A DNA stretch of 64,000 nucleotides from Isoetes taiwanensis (Eukaryota; Streptophyta; Lycopodiopsida; Isoetales; Isoetaceae), in contig JAJEKV010000233.1 of NCBI GenBank assembly GCA_021234155.1, forward strand, positions 496,001 through 560,000. Direction: 5' to 3'. Below, in pieces: positions 1-9,764 of the stretch (position 1 is its first letter; every line of letters starts with the position of its first letter). Position numbers and translations under genes: made by a program. The notes under the pieces are model-generated. The model saw nothing but the letters and a program-made list of their open reading frames with translations. It was not told the origin of the DNA and did not search any database.

Positions 1-119
1 ATTGTCATGTTGTGTCTCTATGATGCCATCTGTGGGGCATTTCGTGCAATGGATGCCAGAATGATAGATGAAGTATGTGTGGTCTGGTGAGTGGTGAGTT
101 GTTGGCATGAGTGCTAATA

Positions 120-690
120 GTGTTGCTATCCACCATGTCCCACACCACACCGTACCATCTCCCACCACTACACTCTACCATCTCCCACCACCACACTCCA
201 CCATGTCCCACACCACACCCCTCCACTACACTCCACCACCACCACACTCCTCCACCACCACACCACACCACCACACTCCACCATGTCCCATACCACACTC
301 CACCACCACCATACCAGACCACCACACTCCACCACCACCAAACCCCACCACCACTCCACCACCACCAAACCCCACCACCACACCCCACCACCACCACACC
401 ACCACCACCACACCCCACCACCATGCTCCAGCATGTCCCACACCACACTCCACCACCACAACACACCACATACTCCACCACCACCACACACCCCACCACC
501 ACCACCACCACCACACCACACCCCACCACCACCACCACTACACTCTACCACCCTGCACAATGTCCCACCACTCCTTGCTACCACCACAGCGTGTTGTGTG
601 GTGTGTACTGTGTAGCATATGTTGTGTGGTGTGTGGTAGTGGTGGTGTGTAGAGAGTACCTTGTGTTGTGTGGTGTGTGATTGTGGTCTT
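120..690. repeat. CACCA-rich array, left arm of a large inverted repeat
   Basis: The + strand is an imperfect array of CCACCA, CACACC and TCCACCATGTCCCACACC units up to about 590, then turns TG-rich (GTGTGGTGTG) to about 690. Several unit variants recur in the same order, reverse-complemented, at 5970-6690: the ATGTCCCACACCACAC blocks, the AACACACCACATACTCC block and the CACCCTGCACAATGTCC block. The array is therefore one arm of a long inverted repeat and not only a microsatellite. It ends about 60-160 bases before a splice acceptor (751/752) of the + strand gene. Every long ORF through it is low-complexity Pro/Thr/His or Gly/Val/Trp and is not a gene. Confidence 0.85.
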
Positions 691-751
691 CCATCGGTAC
701 GTGGCTTATTATGTTAGGAGGCTGACATATATTTAGTGTTTTGTTTTGCAG

Positions 752-1698
752 ACTATGGCAGACTTGTGAAGGAATGGTTGGCTGCACCATCAGCTAAGTT
801 TGATAGATGCAAGCAACGATTGCAAGCAAACGAGGATAGGAAAAATGATATCAAAAGAAAGATTAAGTTGATGGAGCTGATTTGCACAGATGGCAATTAA
901 TCATGACAGCAAATCCGAAAGCAGCAGAGGGTGTTCGGGTTGTAAGCGAACTAAAGGATGAAGAGCTAAATGGTACAGTGTTGCCTGGGCTGAATCAATT
1001 AAATAAGGAACTGGCAGAAACTGAAATTGAGCTAAAGGTATGTGAAGACTTACTGCTGGAGCTGCAACCTCGAATGCAAAGACTTGAGATTTTTTCTGAG
1101 CGTAGTGGTCATGACACTCCTTTAGATCATGCACTTCCAATGCTTCCTGAGGCAGAAGAAGAGGGTGATGAAGGTTGTCCATTTTGTGGACGGTGTCTGA
1201 AATGGGAGGGTAAAATGTTGCCAGTTGTGATAGCAGAATGCAGTCACCAGTATCACATTCCATGTCTATCACACCATTTGAGGTAAATATTATCATCTCT
1301 AACCCTCGTCTAAAGACTCTATTGATTTTGAATTTGTTTTACAGACACTCTAGAACCTGCTGCAGCCCCAGTTGTGCCCACATTATGTCTGAGACATGGC
1401 TTTTAGCTTTTGGTGTCCGAGTGGTACCACAAGAACCAATAGACACAAGTAAGTGCCTTAACTAATGTTTACTGATGTTGTCACAAGTCTACTGACTCAG
1501 TGTTTGCAGGATTGCAGAAATTTGAGACCAAGGATATTCAGCAGTTATCCACGCCTCGATTAGTTATGAGACTGCAAGATACTTCCCGTGTGCACCTAGA
1601 ATTCACCCCATTTGATACTTCTAAGTCAATCCCAGCTGCCGACAGCGTGGAGAATCCAAAACGAAATTTGGATAGTGAACTGAATGCAGTCGTATCAA
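752..1698 (+). CDS. Exons encoding a basic/coiled-coil segment and a RING-like zinc finger (transposon-associated)
   Basis: Three exons are inferred at 752-1282, 1345-1448 and 1510-1698, each with AG/GT borders and phases that join (..TTGAG|ACACTC.., ACAA|GATTG). The first begins in frame as YGRLVKEWLAAPSAKFD and is Lys/Glu rich. Near 890 the reading frame must change, so that exon has a frameshift or an unrecognised intron. Its end encodes CPFCGRCLKWEG, then AECSHQYHIPCLSHH, and the next exon CCSPSCAH. This C-x2-C, C-x-H-x2-H-x2-C, C-x3-C spacing resembles a RING-type finger, suggesting a zinc-binding or ubiquitin/SUMO-ligase-like module. The 5' end may lie left of the window, because the first exon has an acceptor and no clear start. 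It could be part of the same gene as the HAD and Ulp1 segments downstream. Confidence 0.5.
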
Positions 1699-1774
1699 GT
1701 AAGTACTGATGCCACATACATGATTTATCTTTTTGTATTTTTCTTTAGTCTTCCTCATTTCAATTATGTTACAG

Positions 1775-2652
1775 AGATAAATGCTACTGCAACTGGAAGC
1801 CATCACGAAGAAGATTCCTAGTGCATCTGTTTTAGGGGGAAAAATTAATTCCTTTGAGATTCATTCTGCACGGGATCCTTCACCAGAAAAAAAGTTTTGC
1901 TGTTGAACATGAGCCAAATGCCAAGTGATGAAGTGGACAAGGAAACCCCGGATCCTGGACAAGATGCAGACTGCTCATCGAGTCCAATACAACCTCAACC
2001 AAGAAAAACCAAGAGGTTAACTGAAATTCTCCTTGTTCTGGATCTTAATGGGGTTTTAGGCAAGTTTTATGACTTGAAAGAGACGATCCCTGCAGCGGCC
2101 GAGCCAGAAGTGACCCTCCAGAAATTGAACCTTTAAAAGGCAGCAGTTTCCAGGCCTGGATTACAGGAGTTCTTAGAATGGTGTTTTTCAAAATTTGAGA
2201 TTGCATTGTGGTCCAGCATGGCTAAGAGTAATGTTGACTTATTGATGAGAAAGTTGCTGCAGGAATATAAGGGCAGATTTCTTTTTATTTGGAATCAAGA
2301 TGACTGCACCAACACAAAATTAAAAGTGGTTAATAAGCCAATTTTCCTTAAGGATCTGTCCAAAGTGTACCAGAAATATTGGAAATACCAAGTGAAAAAT
2401 ACATTGTTGATAGATGACATCAGATATAAGGGTTCTGCCAACCAGCCGAACCCAATGATATGTCCAAATAGTTTTGCTCCCGACAGGTTGGATTCCAATC
2501 TTCTTTTGGAGCAACTCAAACCATGGCTGGAAGAACTTCTGGCTGCAGAAAGTGTGCCAGCTTATGTGAAGGAACATCAAATGTGGAACATGTGGGATTC
2601 TGAAGAGTCGCGCAACTGCATGAAAATGCTCGACAAGTATTTTCATAAATGA
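1775..2652 (+). pseudogene. FCP1/NLI-interacting-factor-like HAD domain segment
   Basis: After an acceptor at 1774/1775 the frame is broken at least twice (stop near 1819; a seven-A run near 1888 must be skipped), then reads MSQMPSDEVDKETPD and enters a HAD domain. Visible motifs are ILLVLDLNGVLGKF (motif I), a break near 2134, then RPGLQEFLEWCFSKFEIALW with ALWSSM (motif II Ser), and NTLLIDDIRYKG (motif IV acidic pair). This order matches the FCP1 homology domain of CTD-like phosphatases. Motif I is DxN and not DxD, so the second catalytic Asp is replaced; comparable DLNG forms occur in plant HAD-like proteins, so this may be a family trait and not damage. The last ORF (2206-2652) ends in a clean stop. 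Role in the element is unknown. Confidence 0.6.
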
Positions 2653-2735
2653 ATCTTGTAAAACTCTTTGAAAGTCAATATAAGTAAAAAAAATTCTATT
2701 ATATGTGTTGTACTTTTTCAATTTAAAATATTTGA

Positions 2736-3723
2736 ATGGATTGTGAGCAAATGTTCTCGTGTGTGTTTAGAATTAGAGATGATAGAGCTTCGGCAGTCCC
2801 TGTCTATCTAAAGCCACATACACATTTGGAAGTGGTGCTGAGTGGAACTGAAACTGTCGTGATTAGCTCCACCGACATCAAAATTTTGGAAGCTGATACG
2901 CAGTGGTTCAATGGTCAATTGATCCTCCTCTTTACAAGGTGATACTTTCATCCGATTTGTGATCTTCAGGATTGTGCCATCATATGCATATGTTTGCAGA
3001 TACATGGAATGCTACTTGATGCTCCAAGGAATGAGCCATCCCTTTCATTTATTTGACCCTCTTTTTCACTCGACATTGTCCAAGGACACAAATAGTTACA
3101 AAACAATAAGGAAACATGTGAATCTGGATAAGTGCCAGTACATGTTTGTGCCTACTTGTGATGGACATCACTGGACCTATTTTCTGATTGTAAGCGCGCG
3201 TGTATCGCACAGACATATAAACCAGGGATATATCACTTTGATAGCTTGGGCTTGCATGGCAGAAGCAGACATATTGAGAGGTTAGTGCTTGCTCATTGCA
3301 TTTTGCTGTTGTAGCACAATGACAACAAACTTTGAATGCAGGTTCCTGGAATTGCTTGGACACAATAATTTCAGCTTTACAACCTCAGATGTTGTGAAAA
3401 TTTCCAGAACGCCTCTTCAAATCGATGGTCATTCATGTGGCCCTGCCTTATGTTCGTTTATGCACAAATTTGTGAGGGGGTACTTGAAAGGAGTGAATAT
3501 ATTGTTGCCTGATCTAGTAAGTCAACTCAAATCAGTGCAGACAAACCAAACTCATTTATTGACAAAGTGTGGTTAGCTGTAGGTTGTGGACATTTCGGAC
3601 CGGGGATCTAGTTGATGTTAGAGTGTTCATGCTTGAAATTTTAAGATTAGAAGCAACAAAACACAGGCGAGAGGAACATATGTATTGGGAAGTATGTAGG
3701 TGCATGAGTCACCTCGTACTTTA
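2736..3723 (+). CDS. Ulp1/C48-type cysteine peptidase, multi-exon (transposon-associated)
   Basis: Exons are inferred at about 2755-2938, 3000-3189, 3213-3280, 3342-3516 and possibly 3581-3723. The first carries DIKILEADTQWFNGQLILLF, like the substrate-binding start of Ulp1 domains (W-x-N-x2-I). The catalytic triad can be read across exons: His in CDGHHWTYFLI (about 3165), Asp in IYHFDSLGLHG (about 3240), and Cys in IDGHSCGPALCSF (about 3435). Peptidases of this family cleave SUMO-like conjugates and are often carried by plant DNA transposons. The exon join at 3189/3213 removes only 23 bases, although these begin GT and end AG. The last exon is the least certain, since its phase does not join cleanly. 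The gene is convergent with the - strand transposase gene ending at 3927. Confidence 0.7.
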
Positions 3724-3926
3724 AAATCATCAGATATCTTTCTTATGTACATAATTGTTCTTTGTAACCTCGATTCATTTGAATGAAAATTTATATTCAA
3801 TTCATCTCACAAACAAAGGAATCAAGTGTTCAGAAGAATTCAAATCTTTAAAAGAAATCAAGACAAACTCATTTTCACAGCTGGAGCACAAAACTTCAGA
3901 TGAGTTCTGAAAATTACAGAATGGTT

Positions 3927-5798
3927 TTACATTTCATCATCATCAGAAAGAACTTCGGGTAAATTCTGTAAAATTTTCTCCTCATCTAAAGGATCCAGCC
4001 TATATACAGTCCTGTTTTGACGTTTAGTTGGTGGCATGTGAAGTCCGATTGCACGCGACCGTGTTGTGAATACTATGCCTAAGGCGCGTCTTTCTTTGCA
4101 AAGATCGTAGCTGACGGTTGATCTTGCGCCCTTCTTGTAATACATACATTCTATGACACTATCACCGGCGAGGGACCATGTTCCATTGAGTTGGAAGTCT
4201 TTCTCCACTATCCATTTTGATTTTGTGCACATCAGAATCCAAAATTCAGGACCCTCCTCATTCCCTTTCGGAGCAACGACAGTAAAATTATCACCAACTC
4301 TAAGTGCCTCTGCTAACATCGTGGGATTGGAGGAGAACAAGGACATGCTGGATTTAAGGTCCTCAATGTCAGCATGCACATTGGAGGATGGTACAATAAC
4401 TTGAAGTTTCCAATCATCAACATAGTGCTTGTTCACACAACTGTCCCACATACCATCCAAGCAATAGCTGTAGAAGCATGAAAGTTTCCTCGTGTGCAAC
4501 TGCAATAGAGATTCAGGATTGAATGCATGTACACAATGGATCTGCCTAGTGTCCAAAATCCTTTCTGCACCCCATGCTTTCTTTCTATCTATATCCTCCA
4601 CCTTGACTTCCTAAAAGAACCTTTTTATATTCTTCCTCTTACTGGTTTCAGATGTGTTCATCCACTCGGGTGTTCCACAAGTAAACATCTCTTCGGCAAC
4701 TTCTACCATTGCATGAGCATTACCCAATTTTATGCTGCTGTATTTTAATTGCAGTTGTCTTAACCATCTCTTCAACTCAGTAGCTTTGCCATCGTGTTCA
4801 CCTTTCCCGTGGTTAGAACCAAAAAATTTCCACATCATATAGACATCAGTGTCGTTTGTGTACCTAGCCACAAAGTAAAATGGTCTAGAAGCCTTGAATT
4901 GAGATGCTGCACCATCTGAAAACACATAATGTCTCTTTGGCACCCTTCCTTTCTGCTCCAGATATTTGTGGTGCTTCATGAAGCAGTGTTGCACGAACAA
5001 AGTATCGTGTTCCCTATCATCTGATACACAGTAATGTGTTTCCTTGATAATCTCATCTGCCACTGAGTCATGCTGATATGTTATTTGAACCAAAATGGTA
5101 ATCTGGTTATTGACCCAGGGCATCGACTGCACCTTCTCTTGTTCCTTGAATGTATAGTTCTCTGCAAATTCCACTACCGAAAGACATGCATCTGCTGGGA
5201 GATTCTCCAGAAGCTCCTTAAATTGTTTTGCCTGCCATTGGTACCTAAAATTATGCAGTGGAAAGATTTTTAGATGCTCTTTTAGTTAATCCAGAAGCCC
5301 ATTGGGTTCTGTCTCATTGTATGATGAGTCGGTCTCCTACCAAAACTCGAGACGTTGTCTTTTTCATAGTCAATGTACTCCCATTTCACTTTCCTGTTAC
5401 TGCCACTTTCTTCCATGGGACAGGTCTGGAACTTCTTGATTCCACACAGCTCACAATCTCCAAGGATGCACGCCTTCTTGATCTAATTCACTCTTTGGAC
5501 ACAATATAGATCTCCACAAGCTTCTTGTACTTACAATTTTATGTTGGTGTGCCCTGCATTGACCAAGTTCATGTGATCTACAAACATCGCAGGTGCAAGT
5601 GCAATTCTTCGGATGTTTGGTTCTCATCCCATTGAGTCCATCCACTAGCATTTGCATCCTCACGTGCTGAATGCAACAGCAACTATTGAACTCCTTCAAT
5701 TTCACAACAAACCAAGGTTTTAGCTTCTCAAACGCTCGAAGACGAATCTTAATTTCTGGATGTTGGTCGTTGAACCTCTTGAACAATAGCATCTGCAT
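3927..5798 (-). CDS. DDE-transposase-like protein, core and C-terminal exons
   Basis: The - strand first exon here begins at 5798 after the acceptor TTTCATGCAG and reads LLFKRFNDQHPEIKI, then FEKLKPWFVVKL, a Cys-rich stretch (CTCTCDVCRSHELGQC) and, in another frame, CILGDCELCGIKKFQ. The next block (5174-4611) has EFAENYTFKEQEKVQSMPW, HDTLFVQHCFMKHHKYL, HYVFSDGAASQFKASRP and MWKFFGSNHGKGEHDGKA. This ordered set (FAENY, SDGAxxQFK, SHGKGxxDG) is one I know from a family of uncharacterised, transposon-derived proteins found in many eukaryotes; the Asp residues are candidate catalytic residues. The C-terminal exon (4601-3927) is acidic at its end (LPEVLSDDDEM). Frames change near 5450, 5180 and 4605, some at plausible introns, others perhaps damage. 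The superfamily cannot be assigned from sequence reading alone. Confidence 0.7.
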
Positions 5799-5804
5799 GA
5801 AATG

Positions 5805-6860
5805 AACACTAAACTGTTAGGATGTGTATACCACACCAAACCATGCACCATACCATGCCCCACACTCATCATATTCACCAGAACGAGCACCTTAGTTTTG
5901 TGTACATTACCACACACCACACCACACCCCACCACACACCACACCATTCACCACACACCATACACCAAATGTGTGGTGGTAGCAAGGAGTTGTAGGACAT
6001 TGTGCAGGGTGGTGGAGTGTGGTGGTGGAGGTGGTGTGTTTGACCTGAAACCAAATGCTATTAGCAATGATGATAACTTGTTCTAATGTTGCAAGGACAT
6101 ATTTAATTGATGATGGAAAGACTCAATTGAAGGCATACAATTGAGTGGTGGTGGTGGTGGTGGAGTGTGGTGGAGTGGTGGTGGTGGGGTGTGGTGGTGG
6201 GGGGGTGGTGGTGGTGGTGGTGGTGGTGTGTGGTGGTATGATGTGGTGTGGTGGTGGTGGTGGTGTGGTGGTGGTGGTGTGTGGTGGTGGTGGTGGTGGT
6301 GGGGGTGTGGTGGTGGTGGTGGTGGGGTGTGTGGTGGTGGTGGAGTATGTGGTGTGTTGTGGTGGTGGTGGAGTGTGGTGTGGGACATGGTGGAGCGTGG
6401 TGGTGGTGGGGTGTGGTGGTGGTGGTGGTGGTGTGGTGGTGGTGGGGTGTGGTGGTGAGGTTTGGTGGGTGGTGGAGTGTGGTGGTCTGGTGTGGTGGTG
6501 GTGGAGTGTAGTGTGGGACATGGTGGAGTGTGGTGGGGGGTGTGGTGGTGGGTGGTGTGGTGTGGTGTGGTGTTGTGGATTGTGGTGTGATGTGGTGTGG
6601 TGGAGTGTGGTAGTGGTGGTGGAGTGTGGTGGAGGGGTGTGGTGTGGGATATGGTGGAGTGTGGTGGAGTGTGGTGGTAATGGACAATGTGGTGCATGTG
6701 GTGGTAATGTGGTGGTCGCAAAGATGTGGTGGTGTTCCATACATATCATACATTAACATGCACATATCCACATGACATCATAGACATAACGCACCCCACA
6801 CCACACCACACCACACCATCACGGCACCACACCACACATCACATCACATCATTTTTATCC
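5805..6860. repeat. TGGTG-rich array, right arm of the large inverted repeat, with interrupting segment
   Basis: From 5805 to 5970 the + strand is CACACC-rich, mirroring the TG-rich stretch at 591-690. From 5970 it becomes TGGTGG-rich, and from 6145 to 6720 it is almost pure GGTGGTG. Reverse-complemented, it matches the left arm block by block: TAGCAAGGAGTTGTAGGACA at 5983-6002 pairs with 565-584. A non-repetitive piece at about 6040-6143 interrupts the match and has no counterpart in the left arm. Another CACACC stretch follows at 6790-6840. The array lies in the intron inferred between the N-terminal exon (ending 7942) and the core exons (starting 5798) of the - strand transposase gene. Confidence 0.85.
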
Positions 6861-7038
6861 TATTTCGTTTGACATAAAAAATCTGCCTAGCCTGCTCTCA
6901 TAACATTTCTGAAATTCGTACACCCTGATAATAATTACATTCCTCTTCTAATCGTTAGAAAAGGATCTGGGTCCTAAATCCTGTTCCTGCGTCTGATTTT
7001 TGGCATTTCATTCTCAAACGAACAAGTTCATTCCGGCA

Positions 7039-7530
7039 ATGGTAGGGATGTTCAGAGCTCAATACGGGTACGACCTACCCATGGTGAGCAAGGAGGCCCT
7101 TCAGCATATATTAACGAGGGCTCGTGACCAATCTCTGAAGGTGGATATGCCTAAATCCACCTTCTTTGCTGAATTCGAAGCCACCCTAAAACCATACAGC
7201 AGACTGGATGCTGGGCCTTCAATGGCTATTTTTGGGGTGGGATTGACAGGAGCGGAGCTCAGAGACAAGGTCCATGACCTTATGTTACATGCTGCTGCAA
7301 AGATAGCCAGTGCATTTGTTATTAGTCACTTGCTCGCTCTGAGTCAGCAACAACGGGAATTACTGGCACGATTGCGGGAGTACCACCAGGGGATGCAGGA
7401 AGCACTGGCAAACCTGATCCTGTTAAATTATGGGATGACTGCAGAAAACTTAGATGCTTTAGTGCAGAAAACAGTAATTTTGGATGCACCAGAAGTCAAG
7501 CCAGTCATACCAGCATTTCCTGCTGCTTAG
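7039..7530 (+). CDS. Uncharacterised 164-residue protein
   Basis: I do not recognise this protein. The open frame runs from about 7000 to a TAG at 7528-7530; the first ATG in frame is at 7039 (MVGMFRAQYGYDLPMVSKEA), because the frame entry at 7000 is a TTG. The composition is ordinary for a soluble, mostly helical protein: a Leu-rich middle (LLALSQQQRELLARLREY) that could form a short coiled coil, and a Pro/Ala-rich end (VKPVIPAFPAA). There is no signal peptide or membrane segment. It is antisense to the long intron of the - strand transposase gene and next to the right CACCA arm, so it may be an accessory gene of the same element. It is GC-richer than its surroundings and unbroken, which favours real coding. 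Confidence 0.5.
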   Translation: MVGMFRAQYGYDLPMVSKEALQHILTRARDQSLKVDMPKSTFFAEFEATLKPYSRLDAGPSMAIFGVGLTGAELRDKVHDLMLHAAAKIASAFVISHLLALSQQQRELLARLREYHQGMQEALANLILLNYGMTAENLDALVQKTVILDAPEVKPVIPAFPAA

Positions 7531-7930
7531 GAAATGCATGTAAATTTAGTTCTCGGGTACAGAGCTTTTAGTGGAAAGCCAAATTTTGTAAGATATGCTC
7601 CTTTTTTTAATATATTATACTTTCCAACAAAGTTGTACTTGAATTTGACAAAAATTTGTCTTTATTCAACAAAAATTTGTACTTCTTAGGATCAGTTAGT
7701 TATATGTCATTCTCAAATATTTTTAGACTGTACACACACCCAGTAAAGGAACACTCAATTCTGTCATGTTCTAAATATTCCAAACATTAAATATTATTTA
7801 GCTGCATTTCAGAGTCAACCACACACAATTCACATGCTGCATACAGTACATCACAATCACTGTACAACACAATAACCACCACATGCACCACCACACTAAG
7901 CACCATAACTAAGAAAACATGAATAACAGA
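7531..7930. other. AT-rich non-coding stretch
   Basis: This covers the 3' flank of the unknown ORF and part of the transposase intron. It includes a short tandem echo of ACAAAAATTTGT near 7650-7680 and a CACA-rich patch at 7810-7900. No gene is seen. Confidence 0.5.
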
Positions 7931-7941
7931 AATAAACTAAC

Positions 7942-8740
7942 ATGTGATTCTTCCACATAGTGGGCAGCATGTTCTTCTCTTACATTTCTCTCCAATCTTC
8001 TAGTTCTAACATCCTTTGTGTTAGGAGACACTCTGGTGTTCTCAATCCAAAAATTTTGAATCTTTTCTATCTGTTCATCTGAAATTGCATCGAATCTTTT
8101 AGCCCTCTTGTAAGAAACCCATTTCCCACCATTGTAATCGATCTCTTCCCTCTTTTTCTTTTTTGCAGGTTTCTTGGGTAAACACCTAATACCTTTCCAA
8201 GATCTCGCTGGCTGATTTTGTCACTTGTTTCAGAATCTGCACGGCGTGGTACAGACATTGCAAGGCAGCTATTCTTGGCTACTAGGCAGTCATTGCTTGT
8301 AGAGAGTTTCACAGTCTGCATGGAGTCTCAGAGGCTCCTTATAATGATGCTCTTGGCTTCCAAATCTTTTAATTCTTCACCTATGAATTTTTCCAATGTT
8401 TTATCCCTCAAAAACTCAAGTAAAATTTATTTCTTCATGCTATCCTCAATTCATTTGGTCTGTTTATGGAAAGACGTTAGCAAATTAAGGACAATACGGC
8501 GTTTACTGCTTGCACTTCTTGATGAACCGGATCCTTCTGCCAATTCTGCAAGCTCCAATTTTTCTTCTCTTCTTCTTTTCCTCTGGCGTCTTTTCTTCAA
8601 CATTTCTTCTTCCTTGGTTCTTCTTCATTTTCTTCTGTCTGAAATGCCGGTTTGTGGACAGATTACCTCATTGACATCCATATGTAGCAAAATAACAGGA
8701 GGTTTCCTCTTGTATTTTTGTACTTGTTTCCCTAAGGTTT
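7942..8740 (-). CDS. N-terminal exon(s) of the DDE-transposase-like gene
   Basis: On the - strand a frame reads LPKKPAKKKKREEIDYNGGK (about 8190-8130), KRFDAISDEQIEKIQNFW and ENTRVSPNTKDVRTRRLERN, ending EESH at 7942 before a GT donor (GTTAGT). In the family recognised at 3927-5798, the segment 'xxFWxxxxxSRxxPxKKDxV' directly precedes the KIxFxxFxxLRP segment, which here starts at 5798. The two pieces therefore fit as neighbouring exons separated by a 2.1-kb intron. KKPAKKKKR is a candidate nuclear localisation signal. Further upstream (8740-8300) the - strand has Lys/Arg/Glu-rich frames with stops (KKRRQRKRRREEKLELAEL), probably more of the same gene, decayed or in unresolved exons. The + strand 176-codon frame over this stretch is its antisense. 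Confidence 0.6.
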
Positions 8741-8829
8741 TTATATGATTGATGATGGTATTCCATGAGACGTACTAATTGGTACATCTAGAGTGCGCAT
8801 ACTATCATCATAGTTTTAGTGCCCTTTTT

Positions 8830-9018
8830 TCAATGGTTACACCTCATAATTTCACTATCCATCCTAAATTGAACATGCAACCATCGAACATGGTATTTTA
8901 GGGTTTCAATTGTCCATGATTTTGCTTCTATGTTTTCTTTGGAGGTAGGGCAGGAGCCGCAAGGGCAGACCTCAGGTCGCCTGTAGGTTCTGGGCATGGG
9001 TCTTGACTGGTTTTGCAA
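8830..9018 (-). CDS. Small ORF with a possible C2H2/BED-like finger
   Basis: A 62-codon - strand frame reads YRRPEVCPCGSCPTSK and later TLKYHVRWLHVQF, giving a C-x-C-x2-C...H-x4-H pattern. It is in the right place and orientation to be the first exon of the transposase gene, since many transposases start with a zinc finger. No splice junction to the next exon was established, so this is a weak proposal. Confidence 0.25.
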   Translation of the reverse strand: MQNQSRPMPRTYRRPEVCPCGSCPTSKENIEAKSWTIETLKYHVRWLHVQFRMDSEIMRCNH

Positions 9019-9760
9019 GCTTGGTAGAGAAACTAGTTTTGGAACAGAGAATATCTAGCAAACTGTGTGTGTTCCGGGACAAGCTTATGGAAAAAGGAAT
9101 GCCTATTTTTCCCTTCATGATTTAGGGCAAAGTAGAGATGGTTTATCTCTAACGTGTTAAATCCTGTCGCATGTCTACATAGCTGCAAAACCCTATTATT
9201 ATTCAACATTCAAAAGCAGTTAAGTCTAGGATTTCGTCGATTCTTACGGTTCTTGCTAATTTCCTCGTCCTCCCCAGTAGCAGACATAAGGTAAATCCAG
9301 AATATCTTAGATTCTTACAGTTCTTGCTAATTTCCTCATCGTCCACAGTAGTCAGATCTTGAAAATGAACAGATGGAGCTACGTCCATGGCTGAGCTAAA
9401 GAAGGATGCAGAAACCCTATTGTAGAATGGGTTTCAAATGCTTGTTCCTTAATATTTGGTTCAGATAGACAAAAGCTTAAAAATGGAAAAGCAGCATACA
9501 GATAGCTTCTCAGCATGATTTGCCTCTGACACAACATGATGATCTGCAATTCGCTCCTGTCAATAGTTATAAAGGTGAACAATGGTATGTTGTTGATTTA
9601 GATCATATCGCGATAATGCTTGTTAATAAAGTCCATATGGCAAAGTTGTGACAAATGTTTGGGCCATTTACATTTCCTGCTTTACAGAATGCATGATTTA
9701 GTTTGGGAGAAACAGTATATAGGGCCCTTGAATGTGAAACCTTCCTCTCAAGTATGCTTC
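9019..9760. other. Non-coding stretch with a short duplicated motif
   Basis: No gene is supported. A roughly 40-base motif (TTCTTACGGTTCTTGCTAAT...) occurs at 9240-9285 and again at 9311-9355, a small tandem duplication. ORFs on either strand here are short and have no recognisable content. Confidence 0.5.
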
Positions 9761-9764
9761 CCTG

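Noticed and set aside
120-590. CRISPR-like array
   Set aside because: Units are degenerate, without constant spacers or repeat length, and the genome is eukaryotic.
5-680. Long ORFs rich in Pro/Thr/His or Gly/Val/Trp over the CACCA array
   Set aside because: They exist in several frames on both strands purely because the repeat lacks stop codons; no domain or codon signal supports them.
6083-6771. Six overlapping ORFs over the TGGTG array
   Set aside because: Same repeat artefact as the left arm.
8218-8748. 176-codon + strand ORF
   Set aside because: It is antisense to the N-terminal transposase exons, whose motifs are recognisable on the - strand.
7942-9018. A separate host gene instead of transposase N-terminal exons
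   Set aside because: The SRxxP-like segment and its donor join logically to the acceptor and next motif at 5798, as in the transposase family.
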